From Pseudomonas viridiflava (GTDB taxonomy: Bacteria > Pseudomonadota > Gammaproteobacteria > Pseudomonadales > Pseudomonadaceae): a stretch of 64,000 nt of DNA. The stretch lies in contig NZ_UUIS01000027.1 in assembly GCF_900589395.1 (NCBI RefSeq), positions 317,002 through 381,001 on the forward strand, read 5' to 3'. The position numbers and the translations under genes were made by a program. The first letter of the stretch is position 1. Each line of letters starts with the position of its first letter. Positions 18,540-28,964 of this stretch are shown in pieces. The notes beneath the pieces are model-generated. The model was not told the origin of the DNA and made no database searches. It worked only from the letters and a program-made list of their open reading frames with translations.

Positions 18540-21293
18540 TCACGCCGTGACGCGCGCTTCGACAGCCAGGCGGGCAATGGCCTTGTCCAGGTCATTCAGC
18601 GCCTGGTCGGCCTGCGGTGCGTCCTGCTTGAGCAGGGTTTCGGCACGCTGGCAGGCGGCGCGCAGTTGCGGCACGCCGCAGTAGCGGGTGGCGCCATGCA
18701 GGCGGTGGATGCGTTCGATCAGCGCCTGGATGTCGGTGGCGCTGCGGGCGGCGCGGATGGCTTCACGGTCGGCATCCAGCGAGGCCAGCAACATGGCCAG
18801 CATGTCGGCCGCCAGGTCCGGCTTGCCGGCCGCCAGGCGCAGGCCTTCTTCGTGATCGAGCACCAGCGGTCCCAGGTGACCGGTGCGCGCTTCGGTCGGG
18901 GTATCGGGCTGCCCGCTGCGCAAGGCCAGCCCGGTCCACTTGAGCACCACTTGGGCCAGCTGTCGCTCACCGATCGGCTTGGTCATGTAGTCATCCATGC
19001 CGCTTTGCAGCAGCGAGCGCTTTTCGTTGGCCATCGCATGGGCGGTCAGGGCCACGATCGGAATAGGGCTGCTTGGCCGCTCCGCCTCCCAGTCACGGAT
19101 GGCCTCGGTGGCCTGGCGGCCGTTCATGCCGGGCATCTGCACGTCCATCAGCACCATGTCGAAGGTGTCGCTTTGTACTGCCTGCACCGCGGCATAGCCA
19201 CTGTCGACCGCGACCACGATGCCGCCCATGTCTTCGAGCAGGGTCTGTACCAGCAGCAGGTTGGCCGGGTTGTCGTCCACACACAGGATGCGCGGTGCCC
19301 GGCTCGACAGCGGCAGGCTGGTGTCGGTGCGCACCACCTTGGGGGCGATCAGTTCCGACAGCGCCCGGTGCAGCTTGCGGTTGCAGGCCGGCTTGGCCTG
19401 CAGTTGGGTATAGATATCCGGTACCGAGACCTGAAACACCGCCTGTTCGGTGGTCGGGCACAGCACCAGCACCTTGCAGCCGAGGTTCTCCAGGTCCCAG
19501 ATATGCTGGCGCAGGCGCTCGGGCGGGATGTCATAGCGGGTCACGCCCAGCACCGCCAGATCAAAGGCGTTCGGGGTCTGGTGAGCGGCGGTCACGCCGT
19601 TGATCAGGCTTTCCAGGTTCTTGAACGTCGCAGGTTCCAGCCCGCAGTCTTCCAGTTGATGCTCCAGCGCCTGGCGGGCCAGTTCGTGACGCTCCAGCAC
19701 GGCCACGTGCACCCCTTGCAGCGGATGGTGCGGCATGTCTTCGGCGTCGTCGTGGGCCTTGGGCAGTTTCAGGCTGATCCAGAACTCCGAACCGACCCCT
19801 GGCGTGCTGTCGACGCCGATCTCGCCGCCCATCTGCTCGATCAGGCGCTTGGAGATCACCAGCCCCAGCCCGGTGCCGCCCGGCTGGCGCGACAGCGAAT
19901 TGTCGGCCTGGCTGAAGGCCTGGAACAACGCGCGCACGTCCTGGCTGGACAGGCCGATACCGGTGTCTTGTACGCTGATGCGCAGTTGCGCGCTGTCGGC
20001 GGTTTCTTCCTCGACCATGGCGCGGGCCACGATGGTGCCTTCGCGGGTGAACTTGATCGCATTGCTGACCAGGTTGGTCAGGATCTGTTTGAGTCGCAGC
20101 GGGTCGCCGGTCAGGGCCAGGGGCGTGTCGCGGTACACCAGGCTGACCAGTTCGAGCTCCTTGGCGTGGGCGGCGGGAGCAAGGATGGTCAGGGTGTCCT
20201 GCAGCAGGTCGCGCAGGTTGAACGGAATGCTGTCGAGCACCAGCTTGCCGGCCTCGATCTTCGAGAAGTCGAGGATCTCGTTGATGATGCTCAGGAGGCT
20301 GTCGGCCGATTTCTCGATGGTGTTGAGGTAGTCGTTCTGGCGCGGGGTCAGCTCGCTTTTCTGCAGAAGATGGGTAAAACCCAGGATGCCGTTGAGCGGG
20401 GTGCGGATTTCATGGCTCATGTTGGCCAGAAACTCCGACTTGATGCGGCTTGCTTCCAGGGCTTCCTTGCGCGCCAGGTCCAGCTCGATGTTCTGGATCT
20501 CGATGGTTTCGAGGTTCTGGCGCACGTCTTCGGTGGCCTGGTCGATGCTGTTCTGCAGTTCTTCGCGGGCGTTCTGCAGGGTCGAGGCCATGCGGTTGAT
20601 GCCCGATGCCAGCTCGTCCAGTTCCTGGCTGCCCAGCGGCGGCAGCCGGGTTTCCAGGTGACCGTCCTTGAGCTGGCTGACGGCCAGTTTGATGCGCCCC
20701 AGGGGGTGGTTGATGCTGCGGCTCATGCGCAAGGCCAGGGTGGCGGTGATGGCCAGGCCTGCCAGGATCAGCAGCAGGCTGGCAAACAGGCTGCGGTAGC
20801 CGCGCAACAGGGTGCCGTTGTGGGTGATCTCCAGTTCTACCCAGCCCAGCAATCGATCGGCTTCATTGACGATGACCGGGCCGGTCAGGTGCCGCTGGTT
20901 GCCAAACACCGGCAGCAGGTAGCGGGTGGCGTCGCTGCCGGTGCTGTTGACCAGTTGCGGGCCTTGGCCGGTAGGCGCAGGGTTGAGCATGCTGGGGCCA
21001 GCGTGGGCCAGCACGTTGCGTTCGGCGTCCAGGAAGGTCACCGAGCGCACGTCGTTTTCTTCCAGGGTCTGGGTGGCGATGCGGTTCAGGACGGCCTTGT
21101 CTTTCTGGCCCAGGGCCGGCGCGGCCAGCGGCACCAGTTGCCGGGTGGTCATCTCGCCACGGGTCAGCAACTGGTTCTGCAGTTCGTACAGTTGCATCCA
21201 GGTAAAGTAGCCGCCCAGTACCAGGGCCATGAGGCTGGTTGGCAGTATGGTCAGCAGCAGGACCCGACTCTTGATACCCAGCTTGGTCAGCAC
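18540..21293 (-). CDS. gacS: Hybrid sensor histidine kinase GacS (BarA)
   Basis: Membrane sensor of the Gac/Rsm cascade, phosphorylating GacA and so controlling RsmY/Z small RNAs, secondary metabolism and biofilm. Order of domains: membrane segment (about 10-32), periplasmic part, second segment (about 168-188), HAMP, HisKA with His294 ([13 protein letters not shown]), HATPase, receiver with Asp717 ([11 protein letters not shown]) and HPt with His866 ([11 protein letters not shown]). A GTG start seven bases after GGAG gives 917 residues, the GacS length, and MLTKLGIK; an ATG two codons upstream sits only one base from GGAG. gacA is not in the window. Confidence 0.95.
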   Translation of the reverse strand: MLTKLGIKSRVLLLTILPTSLMALVLGGYFTWMQLYELQNQLLTRGEMTTRQLVPLAAPALGQKDKAVLNRIATQTLEENDVRSVTFLDAERNVLAHAGPSMLNPAPTGQGPQLVNSTGSDATRYLLPVFGNQRHLTGPVIVNEADRLLGWVELEITHNGTLLRGYRSLFASLLLILAGLAITATLALRMSRSINHPLGRIKLAVSQLKDGHLETRLPPLGSQELDELASGINRMASTLQNAREELQNSIDQATEDVRQNLETIEIQNIELDLARKEALEASRIKSEFLANMSHEIRTPLNGILGFTHLLQKSELTPRQNDYLNTIEKSADSLLSIINEILDFSKIEAGKLVLDSIPFNLRDLLQDTLTILAPAAHAKELELVSLVYRDTPLALTGDPLRLKQILTNLVSNAIKFTREGTIVARAMVEEETADSAQLRISVQDTGIGLSSQDVRALFQAFSQADNSLSRQPGGTGLGLVISKRLIEQMGGEIGVDSTPGVGSEFWISLKLPKAHDDAEDMPHHPLQGVHVAVLERHELARQALEHQLEDCGLEPATFKNLESLINGVTAAHQTPNAFDLAVLGVTRYDIPPERLRQHIWDLENLGCKVLVLCPTTEQAVFQVSVPDIYTQLQAKPACNRKLHRALSELIAPKVVRTDTSLPLSSRAPRILCVDDNPANLLLVQTLLEDMGGIVVAVDSGYAAVQAVQSDTFDMVLMDVQMPGMNGRQATEAIRDWEAERPSSPIPIVALTAHAMANEKRSLLQSGMDDYMTKPIGERQLAQVVLKWTGLALRSGQPDTPTEARTGHLGPLVLDHEEGLRLAAGKPDLAADMLAMLLASLDADREAIRAARSATDIQALIERIHRLHGATRYCGVPQLRAACQRAETLLKQDAPQADQALNDLDKAIARLAVEARVTA

Positions 21294-21534
21294 ACGCATT
21301 CTCCGGCGGCAGGTCAGGCTCGTACGCACTCGCAAACAGACGTACGGCACAGGCAGTGTAGTCATTCGATGAGGGCATGTTACAGCCTTGCCCGACCGCG
21401 CAGCGCCCGGGGGCACGACAAAAGGGCGGGGCGGCTTATTCTTTTTGGTGATAAGTGCCTCACTTTGCGTGATATGGGGTTTGCGCGTTTGCCGTTATGA
21501 TAGGCGCCCCCGCAGTCTGGATTGCGAATACGCC

Positions 21535-22437
21535 ATGACCCTGCAGTATCAAACCATTGCCGATTGCGTCGGCAACACACCACTGGTGCGCCTGCAGCGT
21601 ATCGGTGGCGACACCGGCAATACCCTCCTGTTGAAGCTCGAAGGTAATAACCCCGCAGGCTCGGTCAAGGACCGCCCGGCGCTGTCGATGATCACCCGTG
21701 CCGAAGGGCGCGGCCAGATCCAGCCCGGCGACACCCTGATCGAGGCCACTTCCGGCAATACCGGCATCGCCCTGGCCATGGCTGCCGCCATCAAGGGCTA
21801 CCGCATGATTCTGATCATGCCCGACAACTCCAGCGCCGAGCGCAAGGCGGCCATGACCGCCTATGGCGCCGAGCTGATCCTGGTCAGCAAGGAAGAAGGC
21901 ATGGAAGGTGCCCGTGACCTGGCCGAGCGCATGCAGGCCGAAGGCCGCGGCAAGGTGCTGGACCAGTTTGCCAACGGCGACAACCCGCAGGCGCACTACA
22001 CCAGCACCGGCCCCGAAATCTGGCAGCAGACTGCCGGCACCATTACCCATTTCGTCAGTTCGATGGGCACCACCGGGACCATCATGGGCACCTCGCGCTA
22101 CCTCAAGGAGCAGAATCCGGCGGTGCAGATCGTCGGTTTGCAGCCGATGGAAGGCGCCGCCATTCCCGGCATCCGCCGCTGGCCCGAGGAGTACCTGCCG
22201 CGCATCTATGAGTCTGAACGCATTGACCGGATCATCGACATGGGCCAGGCCGAGGCCGAGGACGTGATGCGGCGCCTGGCCCGTGAAGAAGGCATTTTCT
22301 GTGGCGTATCCTCCGGCGGTGCCGTGGCCGGCATGCTGCGCTTGTCGCGCGAGGTCGAAAACGCCGTGATCGTCGCCATTATCTGTGACCGCGGCGACCG
22401 CTACCTGTCGACCGGCGTCTACGACGCCCCCAACTGA
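21535..22437 (+). CDS. cysM: Cysteine synthase B
   Basis: PLP enzyme making cysteine from O-acetylserine and sulfide or thiosulfate. The 300-residue protein has the PLP lysine motif [11 protein letters not shown], the TSGNTG substrate loop, and [13 protein letters not shown] for phosphate binding. Start at ATG 21535 fits family length. Its stop overlaps the rlmD start by one base (TGATG). cysM-rlmD-relA downstream of gacS is the common Pseudomonas order. Confidence 0.95.
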   Translation: MTLQYQTIADCVGNTPLVRLQRIGGDTGNTLLLKLEGNNPAGSVKDRPALSMITRAEGRGQIQPGDTLIEATSGNTGIALAMAAAIKGYRMILIMPDNSSAERKAAMTAYGAELILVSKEEGMEGARDLAERMQAEGRGKVLDQFANGDNPQAHYTSTGPEIWQQTAGTITHFVSSMGTTGTIMGTSRYLKEQNPAVQIVGLQPMEGAAIPGIRRWPEEYLPRIYESERIDRIIDMGQAEAEDVMRRLAREEGIFCGVSSGGAVAGMLRLSREVENAVIVAIICDRGDRYLSTGVYDAPN

Positions 22438-23792
22438 TGGCCAAACAAGAGCGAGGGCTGCGCTTCCAGCCTGCCGGCGGGGTCAAGAGCACCCAGGTGC
22501 CGGTCGGCAAGAAGCAGCGCCTGGTCATCGAGCGCCTGGCCAGTGATGGCCGTGGCATCGGTTTTGTCGAGGGCCGCACCTGGTTCGTCGCTGGCAGCCT
22601 GGCCGGCGAAGAGGTCGAGGCGCGGGTACTCAATGCCCGGGGCAAGGTGGTCGAGGCACGTACCGAGCGGGTGTTGAAGGCCAGTGAGGTGCGACGCCCG
22701 CCGGCCTGTGAGTATTTCGGCCGCTGCGGCGGATGCAGTGTGCAGCACATGCCCCATGCCCGGCAGCTGGCGCTCAAACAGGAGATGCTGGCCGAGCAAT
22801 TGCAGCGCGTGGCCAATGTGGTGCCCGAGCAATGGGCAGCGCCTCTGGTCGGCCCCGAACTGGGTTATCGGCGTCGGGCCCGGGTAGCGGTACGCTGGGA
22901 CCCGAAGGCGCGACGGCTGGACGTCGGTTTTCGCGCTGCGGCCAGTCAGGAAATTGTCACTATCGGCCATTGCCCGGTGCTGGTGCCTGAGTTGCAACCA
23001 TTGATGCAACAACTGCCGGCACTGCTCGCACGTCTGGGCAAACCCCAGGCGCTGGGGCATGTCGAGCTGTTCAGCGGCACCTCGCGCGCCCTGTTGCTGC
23101 GCCACACCGCGCCCTTGGGCGAGGCGGATCTGGCGATCCTGCATGACTTTTGCAAGGCTCATCAGGTGCAGCTGTGGCTGCACGGTGACGGCGAGCCGCA
23201 ACCGACCGACCCGAGCCAAACGCTGGGCTACCGGCTGGAGCCCTGGAACCTGAGCCTGGCCTGGCGTCCTGGCGATTTCATTCAGGTCAACGCGCAGGTC
23301 AACAGCGCGATGATCGAGCAGGCCCTGGCGTGGCTGGCGCCGCAGCCTCAGGAACGGGTCATGGACCTGTTCTGCGGGTTGGGCAACTTTGCCTTGCCTC
23401 TGGCCGGCAGCGTGCGTGAAGTGCTGGCAATCGAAGGGGTGCAGGCCATGGTCGACCGCGCCGCCCTCAATGCCCGGGCCAACGGCCTGGCCAACGTGAC
23501 CTTTCGCCAGGCCGATCTATCCGGGCCGCAGGCGGTGGTGGATGGCGCTGAAGAGGGGTGTTCTGCGGTACTCTTGGACCCGCCGCGCGACGGCGCTTTT
23601 GAAGTGGTGCGCCACATGGGTCAGTCAGGCGCGCGACGCCTGTTGTATGTGTCATGTAACCCGGCAACCCTGGCCCGCGACACGGTCGAGCTGGTCAGGC
23701 AGGGCTACCGGTTAAAACGCGCCGGAATTCTCGACATGTTTCCGCAGACGGCACATGTCGAGGCGATGGCTTTATTCGAAATGAGTGAGTGA
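22437..23792 (+). CDS. rlmD: 23S rRNA (uracil-1939-C5)-methyltransferase RlmD
   Basis: Methylates U1939 of 23S rRNA with SAM. The 451 residues comprise an N-terminal TRAM domain (about 20-80), a 4Fe-4S site ([10 protein letters not shown], Cys91, 97, 100, with a later Cys in GHCPVL), and a C-terminal Rossmann methyltransferase with [14 protein letters not shown] and the catalytic Cys in [12 protein letters not shown]. Translationally coupled to cysM. Confidence 0.96.
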   Translation: MAKQERGLRFQPAGGVKSTQVPVGKKQRLVIERLASDGRGIGFVEGRTWFVAGSLAGEEVEARVLNARGKVVEARTERVLKASEVRRPPACEYFGRCGGCSVQHMPHARQLALKQEMLAEQLQRVANVVPEQWAAPLVGPELGYRRRARVAVRWDPKARRLDVGFRAAASQEIVTIGHCPVLVPELQPLMQQLPALLARLGKPQALGHVELFSGTSRALLLRHTAPLGEADLAILHDFCKAHQVQLWLHGDGEPQPTDPSQTLGYRLEPWNLSLAWRPGDFIQVNAQVNSAMIEQALAWLAPQPQERVMDLFCGLGNFALPLAGSVREVLAIEGVQAMVDRAALNARANGLANVTFRQADLSGPQAVVDGAEEGCSAVLLDPPRDGAFEVVRHMGQSGARRLLYVSCNPATLARDTVELVRQGYRLKRAGILDMFPQTAHVEAMALFEMSE

Positions 23793-23851
23793 GCAACGGT
23801 TCAGAGGATCGAACCGGTACTGACAGGGAATCTCGTTTAATCCGACCGGCC

Positions 23852-23893
23852 CGCGAATGCCGGCGCTTGTGAGCCCCGCAAGTGGCATTCGCG
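23852..23893 (+). promoter_or_regulatory. Stable hairpin in the relA leader
   Basis: CGCGAATGCC (23852-23861) and GGCATTCGCG (23884-23893) pair perfectly over 10 bp around an inner partial stem (GCTTG/CAAG). It lies about 55 bases before the relA start and has no following T-run, so it is not a terminator. Role unknown. Confidence 0.45.
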
Positions 23894-23947
23894 CAAGAAG
23901 GCAGGCGACTGTCGGCGCTATTCATCGCGCCGTAGGGAAGGTAATGC

Positions 23948-26188
23948 ATGGTACAGGTGAGAGCACACCAGCCGGTCAACACCGACGGCAGTATCAATCT
24001 CGACGCATGGCTTGATCATATCGTCAGCGTCGACCTGATTCTGGATCGCGAGGCCATGAAAGCGGCCTGCGAATTTGCCCGGCACGCCGAGCAACAAGAC
24101 AAGGCCACGGCCAACGATTGGGCCGATGGTACCTCCAGCTTTCAGACAGGGCTGGAAATCGCCGAGATTCTGGCGGACCTCAAGCTTGATCAGGACACGT
24201 TGATCGCCGCCGTGATCTATCGCGGGGTGCGCGAAGGCGTCATTCCCCTGGCGCAGGTCGAAGAGCGCTTTGGCGCCACGGTGGCCAAGCTGATCGACGG
24301 CGTGCTGCGCATGGCCGCCATCAGCGCCAGTCTCAGCCCGCGCCAGTCGCTGGTGCTGGGCAGCCAGACCCAGGTCGAGAACCTGCGCAAGATGCTGGTG
24401 GCCATGGTCGACGACGTGCGTGTGGCGCTGATCAAACTGGCCGAACGCACCTGCGCCATCCGTGCGGTGAAAAATACCGACGAAGAAAAGCGCAACCGGG
24501 TGGCCCGGGAAGTCTTCGATATCTATGCCCCCCTGGCGCATCGCCTGGGCATCGGCCATATCAAGTGGGAGCTTGAGGACCTGTCGTTCCGCTACCTGGA
24601 GCCCGAGCAGTACAAGCAGATCGCCAAGCTGCTGCACGAACGGCGGCTGGACCGCGAGCGGTTCATCAATGATGTGATGAGCCAGCTCGACAACGAGCTG
24701 CAAGCCACCGGCGTCAAGGCCGACATCAGCGGCCGGGCCAAACACATCTATTCGATCTGGCGCAAGATGCAGCGCAAGGGCCTGGCCTTCAGCCAGATCT
24801 ACGACGTGCGGGCCGTGCGCGTGCTGGTGCCGGAAATGCGCGACTGCTACACCGCGCTGGGCATTGTGCATACCCTGTGGCGGCACATTCCCAAGGAGTT
24901 CGACGACTACATCGCCAACCCCAAGGAAAATGGCTATCGCTCGCTGCACACGGCGGTCATCGGTCCCGAGGGCAAGGTGCTGGAAGTGCAGATCCGCACC
25001 CACGCCATGCATGAGGAGGCCGAGCTGGGCGTCTGCGCGCACTGGCGCTACAAGGGCACCGATGTCAAATCCGGTTCCAACCACTACGAAGAGAAAATCT
25101 CGTGGCTGCGCCAGGTGCTCGAATGGCATGAAGAACTGGGCGACATCGGCGGACTGGCCGAACAACTGCGCGTCGACATCGAACCCGACCGCGTCTACGT
25201 GTTCACCCCCGATGGCCACGCCATCGACCTGCCCAAGGGGTCGACGCCGCTGGACTTCGCCTATCGGGTGCACACCGAGATCGGCCATAACTGCCGGGGC
25301 GCCAAGATCAACGGGCGCATCGTGCCGCTCAACTACAGCCTGCAAACCGGCGAGCAGGTCGAGATCATCACCAGCAAGCACGGCACGCCGAGCCGCGACT
25401 GGCTGAACTCCAATCTGGGCTACATCACCACCTCCCGGGCGCGGGCCAAGATCGTGCACTGGTTCAAGCTGCAAGCCCGCGACCAGAACGTGGCGGCCGG
25501 CAAGAGCCTGCTTGAACGTGAGCTGGCACGTGTAGCGCTGGGCCAGGTCGATTTCGACAAGCTGGCCGAAAAAGCCAACTACAAGACTGCCGAAGACCTG
25601 TTCGCGGCCCTCGGAGCGGGCGATCTGCGCCTGACGCAATTGGTCAACCTGGCGCAACAGCAGGTGGAGCCGGAGCGTTCCAACGAAGTTGAACTGATCC
25701 CGCGCAAGGCCACCGGCTACCGGCCGGGCAAGCGCGGCGATATCCAGATCCAGGGTGTTGGCAACCTGATGACCCAGATTGCCGGCTGCTGCCAGCCGGT
25801 GCCGGGCGACGCGATTGTCGGCTACATCACCCAGGGGCGCGGTGTGACCATTCACCGTCAGGACTGTGCCTCGGTGCTGCAACTGGGCGGCCGCGAGCCG
25901 GAACGGATCATCCAGGTCAGCTGGGGGCCGGCGCCGGTGCTCACGTATCCGGTGGACATCATCATTCGTGCCTACGACCGTTCAGGTTTGCTGCGCGACG
26001 TCACCCAAGTGCTGCTCAACGAGCGCATCAACGTGCTGGCGGTCAATACCCGCTCGAACAAGGAAGACAACACCGCGCTGATGTCGCTGACCATCGAGAT
26101 TCCGGGCCTTGAGGCCCTGGGCCGGTTGCTGGGACGAATTGCCCAGCTGCCGAACATCATCGAAACCCGGCGTAACAAGACATCGTAG
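23948..26188 (+). CDS. relA: GTP pyrophosphokinase RelA (monofunctional)
   Basis: Ribosome-associated (p)ppGpp synthetase of the stringent response. The 746 residues contain a degenerate hydrolase domain (LIAAVIYRGVREGVI lacks the HDxxED site), a synthetase domain (RAKHIYSIWRKMQRKG; NPKENGYRSLHT), TGS domain (YVFTPDGHAIDLPKG), zinc-finger region (AGCCQPVPGD) and C-terminal ACT domain. EFDD in the synthetase domain is the signature of monofunctional RelA; bifunctional enzymes have RxKD. AAGG lies before the ATG. The TAG stop is part of the REP doublet that begins at 26185. Confidence 0.96.
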   Translation: MVQVRAHQPVNTDGSINLDAWLDHIVSVDLILDREAMKAACEFARHAEQQDKATANDWADGTSSFQTGLEIAEILADLKLDQDTLIAAVIYRGVREGVIPLAQVEERFGATVAKLIDGVLRMAAISASLSPRQSLVLGSQTQVENLRKMLVAMVDDVRVALIKLAERTCAIRAVKNTDEEKRNRVAREVFDIYAPLAHRLGIGHIKWELEDLSFRYLEPEQYKQIAKLLHERRLDRERFINDVMSQLDNELQATGVKADISGRAKHIYSIWRKMQRKGLAFSQIYDVRAVRVLVPEMRDCYTALGIVHTLWRHIPKEFDDYIANPKENGYRSLHTAVIGPEGKVLEVQIRTHAMHEEAELGVCAHWRYKGTDVKSGSNHYEEKISWLRQVLEWHEELGDIGGLAEQLRVDIEPDRVYVFTPDGHAIDLPKGSTPLDFAYRVHTEIGHNCRGAKINGRIVPLNYSLQTGEQVEIITSKHGTPSRDWLNSNLGYITTSRARAKIVHWFKLQARDQNVAAGKSLLERELARVALGQVDFDKLAEKANYKTAEDLFAALGAGDLRLTQLVNLAQQQVEPERSNEVELIPRKATGYRPGKRGDIQIQGVGNLMTQIAGCCQPVPGDAIVGYITQGRGVTIHRQDCASVLQLGGREPERIIQVSWGPAPVLTYPVDIIIRAYDRSGLLRDVTQVLLNERINVLAVNTRSNKEDNTALMSLTIEIPGLEALGRLLGRIAQLPNIIETRRNKTS

Positions 26189-26315
26189 GAGCGCGCTTGC
26201 CGGAATGCCGGACCACCGCGACCGAGTGCGCTAGCGCTCGCAAAATTTCGGAAACGCTGAAAATTTACGACTGCTAACACAGCCGGATGCGGTGGTCCGG
26301 CATTCCGGCAAGCGC
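26185..26315. repeat. REP doublet (REPIN) overlapping the relA stop
   Basis: The left arm starts GTAGGAGCGCGCTTGCC and supplies the TAG stop of relA. Spacer and left arm match the 7.8-kb copy closely; the right arm is a long-form REP with degenerate ends (cacagccggatgcgg and a truncated outer end near 26315). Ends about 20 bases before mazG. Confidence 0.85.
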
Positions 26316-26334
26316 ACCGGCCAGGAAATTCCCC

Positions 26335-27186
26335 ATGTATCAGTTGCAAGACCTGTTGAATCTCATGGCCCGGCTGCGTGACCCGCAGTACGGGTGCCCA
26401 TGGGACTTGAAGCAGACCTACGCCAGCATCGTGCCGCATACGCTCGAAGAAGCCTATGAAGTGGCTGACACCATCGAGCGCTCCGACTTTGCCCATTTGC
26501 AGGGCGAGTTGGGCGACCTGTTGTTTCAGGTGGTGTTCTACGCCCAGTTGGCCAAGGAGGAGGGGCGCTTCGAGTTCGATGCGGTGGTGGATGGCATCAC
26601 CCGCAAGTTGCTGCGCCGCCACCCGCATGTGTTTCCCACCGGCGAGCTGTACGCGCCGCTGGAGACCCCGCGGCTGAGTGAAAGCGAGGTCAATCGGCGC
26701 TGGGACGAGATCAAGGCCCAGGAGCGTGCCGAGCAGGCCCATGCCCCGGAGCAGTTGTCGTTGCTTGACGATGTGCCGGTGGCCTTGCCGGCCTTGTCGC
26801 GGGCCGGAAAATTGCAAAAGCGTGCCACGCAGGTCGGGTTTGACTGGCCGGCTGCCTTGCCGGTAGTCGACAAGGTTCGTGAGGAACTCGACGAGGTGCT
26901 GGAGGCCATGGCCGAAGGCGACACCGGGCACATGGCCGATGAGATCGGTGATTTGCTGTTTTCCGTGGTCAATCTGGCGCGCCACCTTAAAGTTGACCCC
27001 GAAACTGCGCTACGCTCGGCAAACGGCAAGTTTGACCGGCGCTTTCGCTTCATCGAAGCGGTGCTGCGTGAGCAGGGGCGTGCGCTTGAGGCGTGCAGCC
27101 TGGAAGAACTCGATGCCCTGTGGGGCGAAGCCAAACGTCAGGAAAAGCACCCGGCCCATTGTGGTGCGGTGCGTGAAATCGAATAA
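26335..27186 (+). CDS. mazG: Nucleoside triphosphate pyrophosphohydrolase MazG
   Basis: Hydrolyses NTPs and dNTPs to monophosphates, and in E. coli lowers (p)ppGpp effects. The 283-residue protein has two tandem MazG domains: EEAYEVADTIE...LQGELGDLLFQVVFYAQLA in the first and VREELDEVLEAMA...ADEIGDLLFSVVNLARHL in the second, each with the ExxE-x12-ExxD metal motif. It follows relA in the usual order, though a REP doublet now separates them. Confidence 0.95.
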   Translation: MYQLQDLLNLMARLRDPQYGCPWDLKQTYASIVPHTLEEAYEVADTIERSDFAHLQGELGDLLFQVVFYAQLAKEEGRFEFDAVVDGITRKLLRRHPHVFPTGELYAPLETPRLSESEVNRRWDEIKAQERAEQAHAPEQLSLLDDVPVALPALSRAGKLQKRATQVGFDWPAALPVVDKVREELDEVLEAMAEGDTGHMADEIGDLLFSVVNLARHLKVDPETALRSANGKFDRRFRFIEAVLREQGRALEACSLEELDALWGEAKRQEKHPAHCGAVREIE

Positions 27187-27197
27187 GCGAGTAGACA

Positions 27198-27737
27198 ATG
27201 AGCCTTTCCCTACGCGACCAATTGCTCAAGGCAGGTCTGGTCAACGAAAAGCAGGCCAAGCAGGCCGGTAAAGCCAAGCAGAAAGAACAGCGCCTGGTGC
27301 ACAAGGGCCAGATCGAGGCCGACGACTCGCAAAAGCGTGCTGCCCAGGAAGCGATGGCCGAAAAGGCCAGGCGCGATCAGGAGCTCAATCGCCAGCAGCA
27401 GGAGAAGGCCGAAGCCAAGGCCCGTGCGGCGCAGGTCAAGCAACTGATCGAAGTCTCGCGCATCCCCAAGCTGACCACCGAAGACTATTACAACTTTGTC
27501 GACGACAAGAAGGTCAAGCGCATCCCGGTCAATGCCCTGGTGCGCAACAAGCTCAGCAGCGGCTCGCTGGCGATCGTGCACCATGGCGGCGGCTACGAGA
27601 TCATTCCGCGCGAGCCGGCCCTGAAGATCCAGGAGCGCGACCCGCGCCGTATCGTGTTGCTCAATACCCCGACCGAGGCACCGGATGCCGACGATCCGTA
27701 TGCGGCCTACCAGATTCCGGATGACCTGATGTGGTAA
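27198..27737 (+). CDS. DUF2058 family protein (YaiL-like)
   Basis: 179-residue soluble protein of the DUF2058 family. The N-terminal half is highly charged and helical, probably coiled coil (residues about 15-90, rich in K, Q, E, A); the C-terminal half (DYYNFVDDKKVKRIPVN, GYEIIPREPALKIQERD) is the conserved domain. Function not established. It follows mazG by 11 bases and ends at a terminator. Confidence 0.88.
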   Translation: MSLSLRDQLLKAGLVNEKQAKQAGKAKQKEQRLVHKGQIEADDSQKRAAQEAMAEKARRDQELNRQQQEKAEAKARAAQVKQLIEVSRIPKLTTEDYYNFVDDKKVKRIPVNALVRNKLSSGSLAIVHHGGGYEIIPREPALKIQERDPRRIVLLNTPTEAPDADDPYAAYQIPDDLMW

Positions 27738-27752
27738 GGCGGCTTCGCGCTT

Positions 27753-27789
27753 GAAAGACAAAACCCGCTCAAGGCGGGTTTTGTCTTTC
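27753..27789. terminator. Bidirectional terminator
   Basis: GAAAGACAAAACCCGC and GCGGGTTTTGTCTTTC form a 16-bp perfect stem with a short CTCAA-type loop. Flanking A and T tracts let it serve both the DUF2058 gene and the converging 59-residue gene. Confidence 0.9.
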
Positions 27790-27801
27790 TGAATGTCAGG
27801 C

Positions 27802-27981
27802 TCAGTGGCCCTTGCGATTTTCCTGCTCTTCAAGCTCAGCCTTGTAACGCTGGGCATCGGACTCGTCGTGGAACATGCCGACCAGTTGATCCTGCTGGTA
27901 GACGTCCCAGACGTGAATACCGTGGGCTACGGTTTCATGGGAAAGGTGGGCATCGTCGCGCTCGGTCACTTTTACAGTCAT
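27802..27981 (-). CDS. Conserved small protein, 59 residues
   Basis: Small acidic/His-containing protein beginning MTVKVTERDDAHLSHETVAH and ending EEQENRKGH. AGGAG lies nine to ten bases upstream of the ATG and codon use is typical of the genome. It converges on a shared terminator. I do not recognise a function; the middle (IHVWDVYQQDQLVGMF) suggests a compact beta-structure followed by a C-terminal helix. Confidence 0.7.
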   Translation of the reverse strand: MTVKVTERDDAHLSHETVAHGIHVWDVYQQDQLVGMFHDESDAQRYKAELEEQENRKGH

Positions 27982-28193
27982 GTCGTTCAGCTCCTGGATC
28001 TGGAAACTGCGGCGATCTGTCGCAGGCCTTCTTTATAGGTTTTGTTAGCTTGCTAAGTAAAGCCCTCTACGCCGACCTGTCAGGCCTAAAATGTTCATAA
28101 CTTTCACTAAGTAGTTGATTTTAAACGAATTAATTGTTTCTTTATGTTTCATGAAGCATTTTTCATGTGGGCGTCCGGCACTTCTTGCTGGCG

Positions 28194-28230
28194 AAAAAAA
28201 GCCCCGGGTTCTCGCGAGCCGGGGCTTTTT
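28194..28230 (-). terminator. Rho-independent terminator of the purMN-DUF3108 unit
   Basis: AAAAAAAGCCCCGG and CCGGGGCTTTTT arms enclose a short loop, directly beyond the DUF3108 stop on the minus strand. The 28040-28170 stretch between this and the small gene is AT-rich and holds nothing recognisable. Confidence 0.85.
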
Positions 28231-28242
28231 GCTGTCGCAGGC

Positions 28243-28956
28243 TTAGCTGCCCTTGACTGCCTTGCCGTTGACCGTACCGTCCTGGAGCATGATGTTGTAC
28301 TCCTTGCCGTCGGTCTCGACCTGCTGCAGGCGCACCAGCAGGTAATCCCAGTCCTTGGCGAACCAGAGCACGGTGGTGCGTTTGCTCTGTGTCGGGTCGC
28401 GCACGCGCTCGACCTTGATGGCATCGATCTGGCCGGCCTTGGTGCTGACCTTTTCCGAGCCCAGGACGCGGAAGTCATAGGTGTCCAGTTCGTCGCCATC
28501 GACCACCTGGTAGCTCATGCTTTTCTTGCCGGCGGCCACGTCATGTTGCAGGGCCAGTTGGTACGTCGACTTGTCGAGCACGCCGCGGTTGATCGGCAGC
28601 TTGATGGCGTCGCCACGGTCACTGCCGGTGACGAACTTGGTCGACCAGTCGAACACCAGGTCGACCTTCTTGGACTTGCCCAGGCCACTGCGTTCGAAGT
28701 TATAGGTCAGCGGCACCATCACGTCCTTATCGACCTTCAGGGTGCTGGACTCGGTCAGGCTGGCGATGACCATGGAGGCCTTGAAATCAAGGTTCCAGAC
28801 GCCATCGGCACCGGCCTTCAGGCTGCGCTCGGCGGTGCCGCTCATGGGCAGCTGTTTCCAGTCGGCGGTGTAGCTGGCGGAGAAGGGCTGAAGGTCAGCG
28901 GCCTGGCTGGTGGGCAAGGCAAGCAGAGCGGCAGCGAAGAGCAAGGCACGACGCAT
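28243..28956 (-). CDS. DUF3108 periplasmic protein
   Basis: 237-residue exported protein: signal peptide cleaved after SQA (about residue 19), then the DUF3108 domain (PFSASYTADWKQLPMSGTAERSL; FERSGLGKSKKVDLVFDW; TLWFAKDWDYLLVRLQQ-like ending). It lies nine bases after purN, in the common Pseudomonas purM-purN-DUF3108 order. Biological role is unknown. Confidence 0.88.
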   Translation of the reverse strand: MRRALLFAAALLALPTSQAADLQPFSASYTADWKQLPMSGTAERSLKAGADGVWNLDFKASMVIASLTESSTLKVDKDVMVPLTYNFERSGLGKSKKVDLVFDWSTKFVTGSDRGDAIKLPINRGVLDKSTYQLALQHDVAAGKKSMSYQVVDGDELDTYDFRVLGSEKVSTKAGQIDAIKVERVRDPTQSKRTTVLWFAKDWDYLLVRLQQVETDGKEYNIMLQDGTVNGKAVKGS

Positions 28957-28964
28957 GGAATCTC

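Noticed and set aside
18666-21500. 944-residue frame antisense to gacS
   Set aside because: Low-complexity Gly/Ala/Arg/Gln composition typical of a shadow frame; gacS is intact on the other strand.
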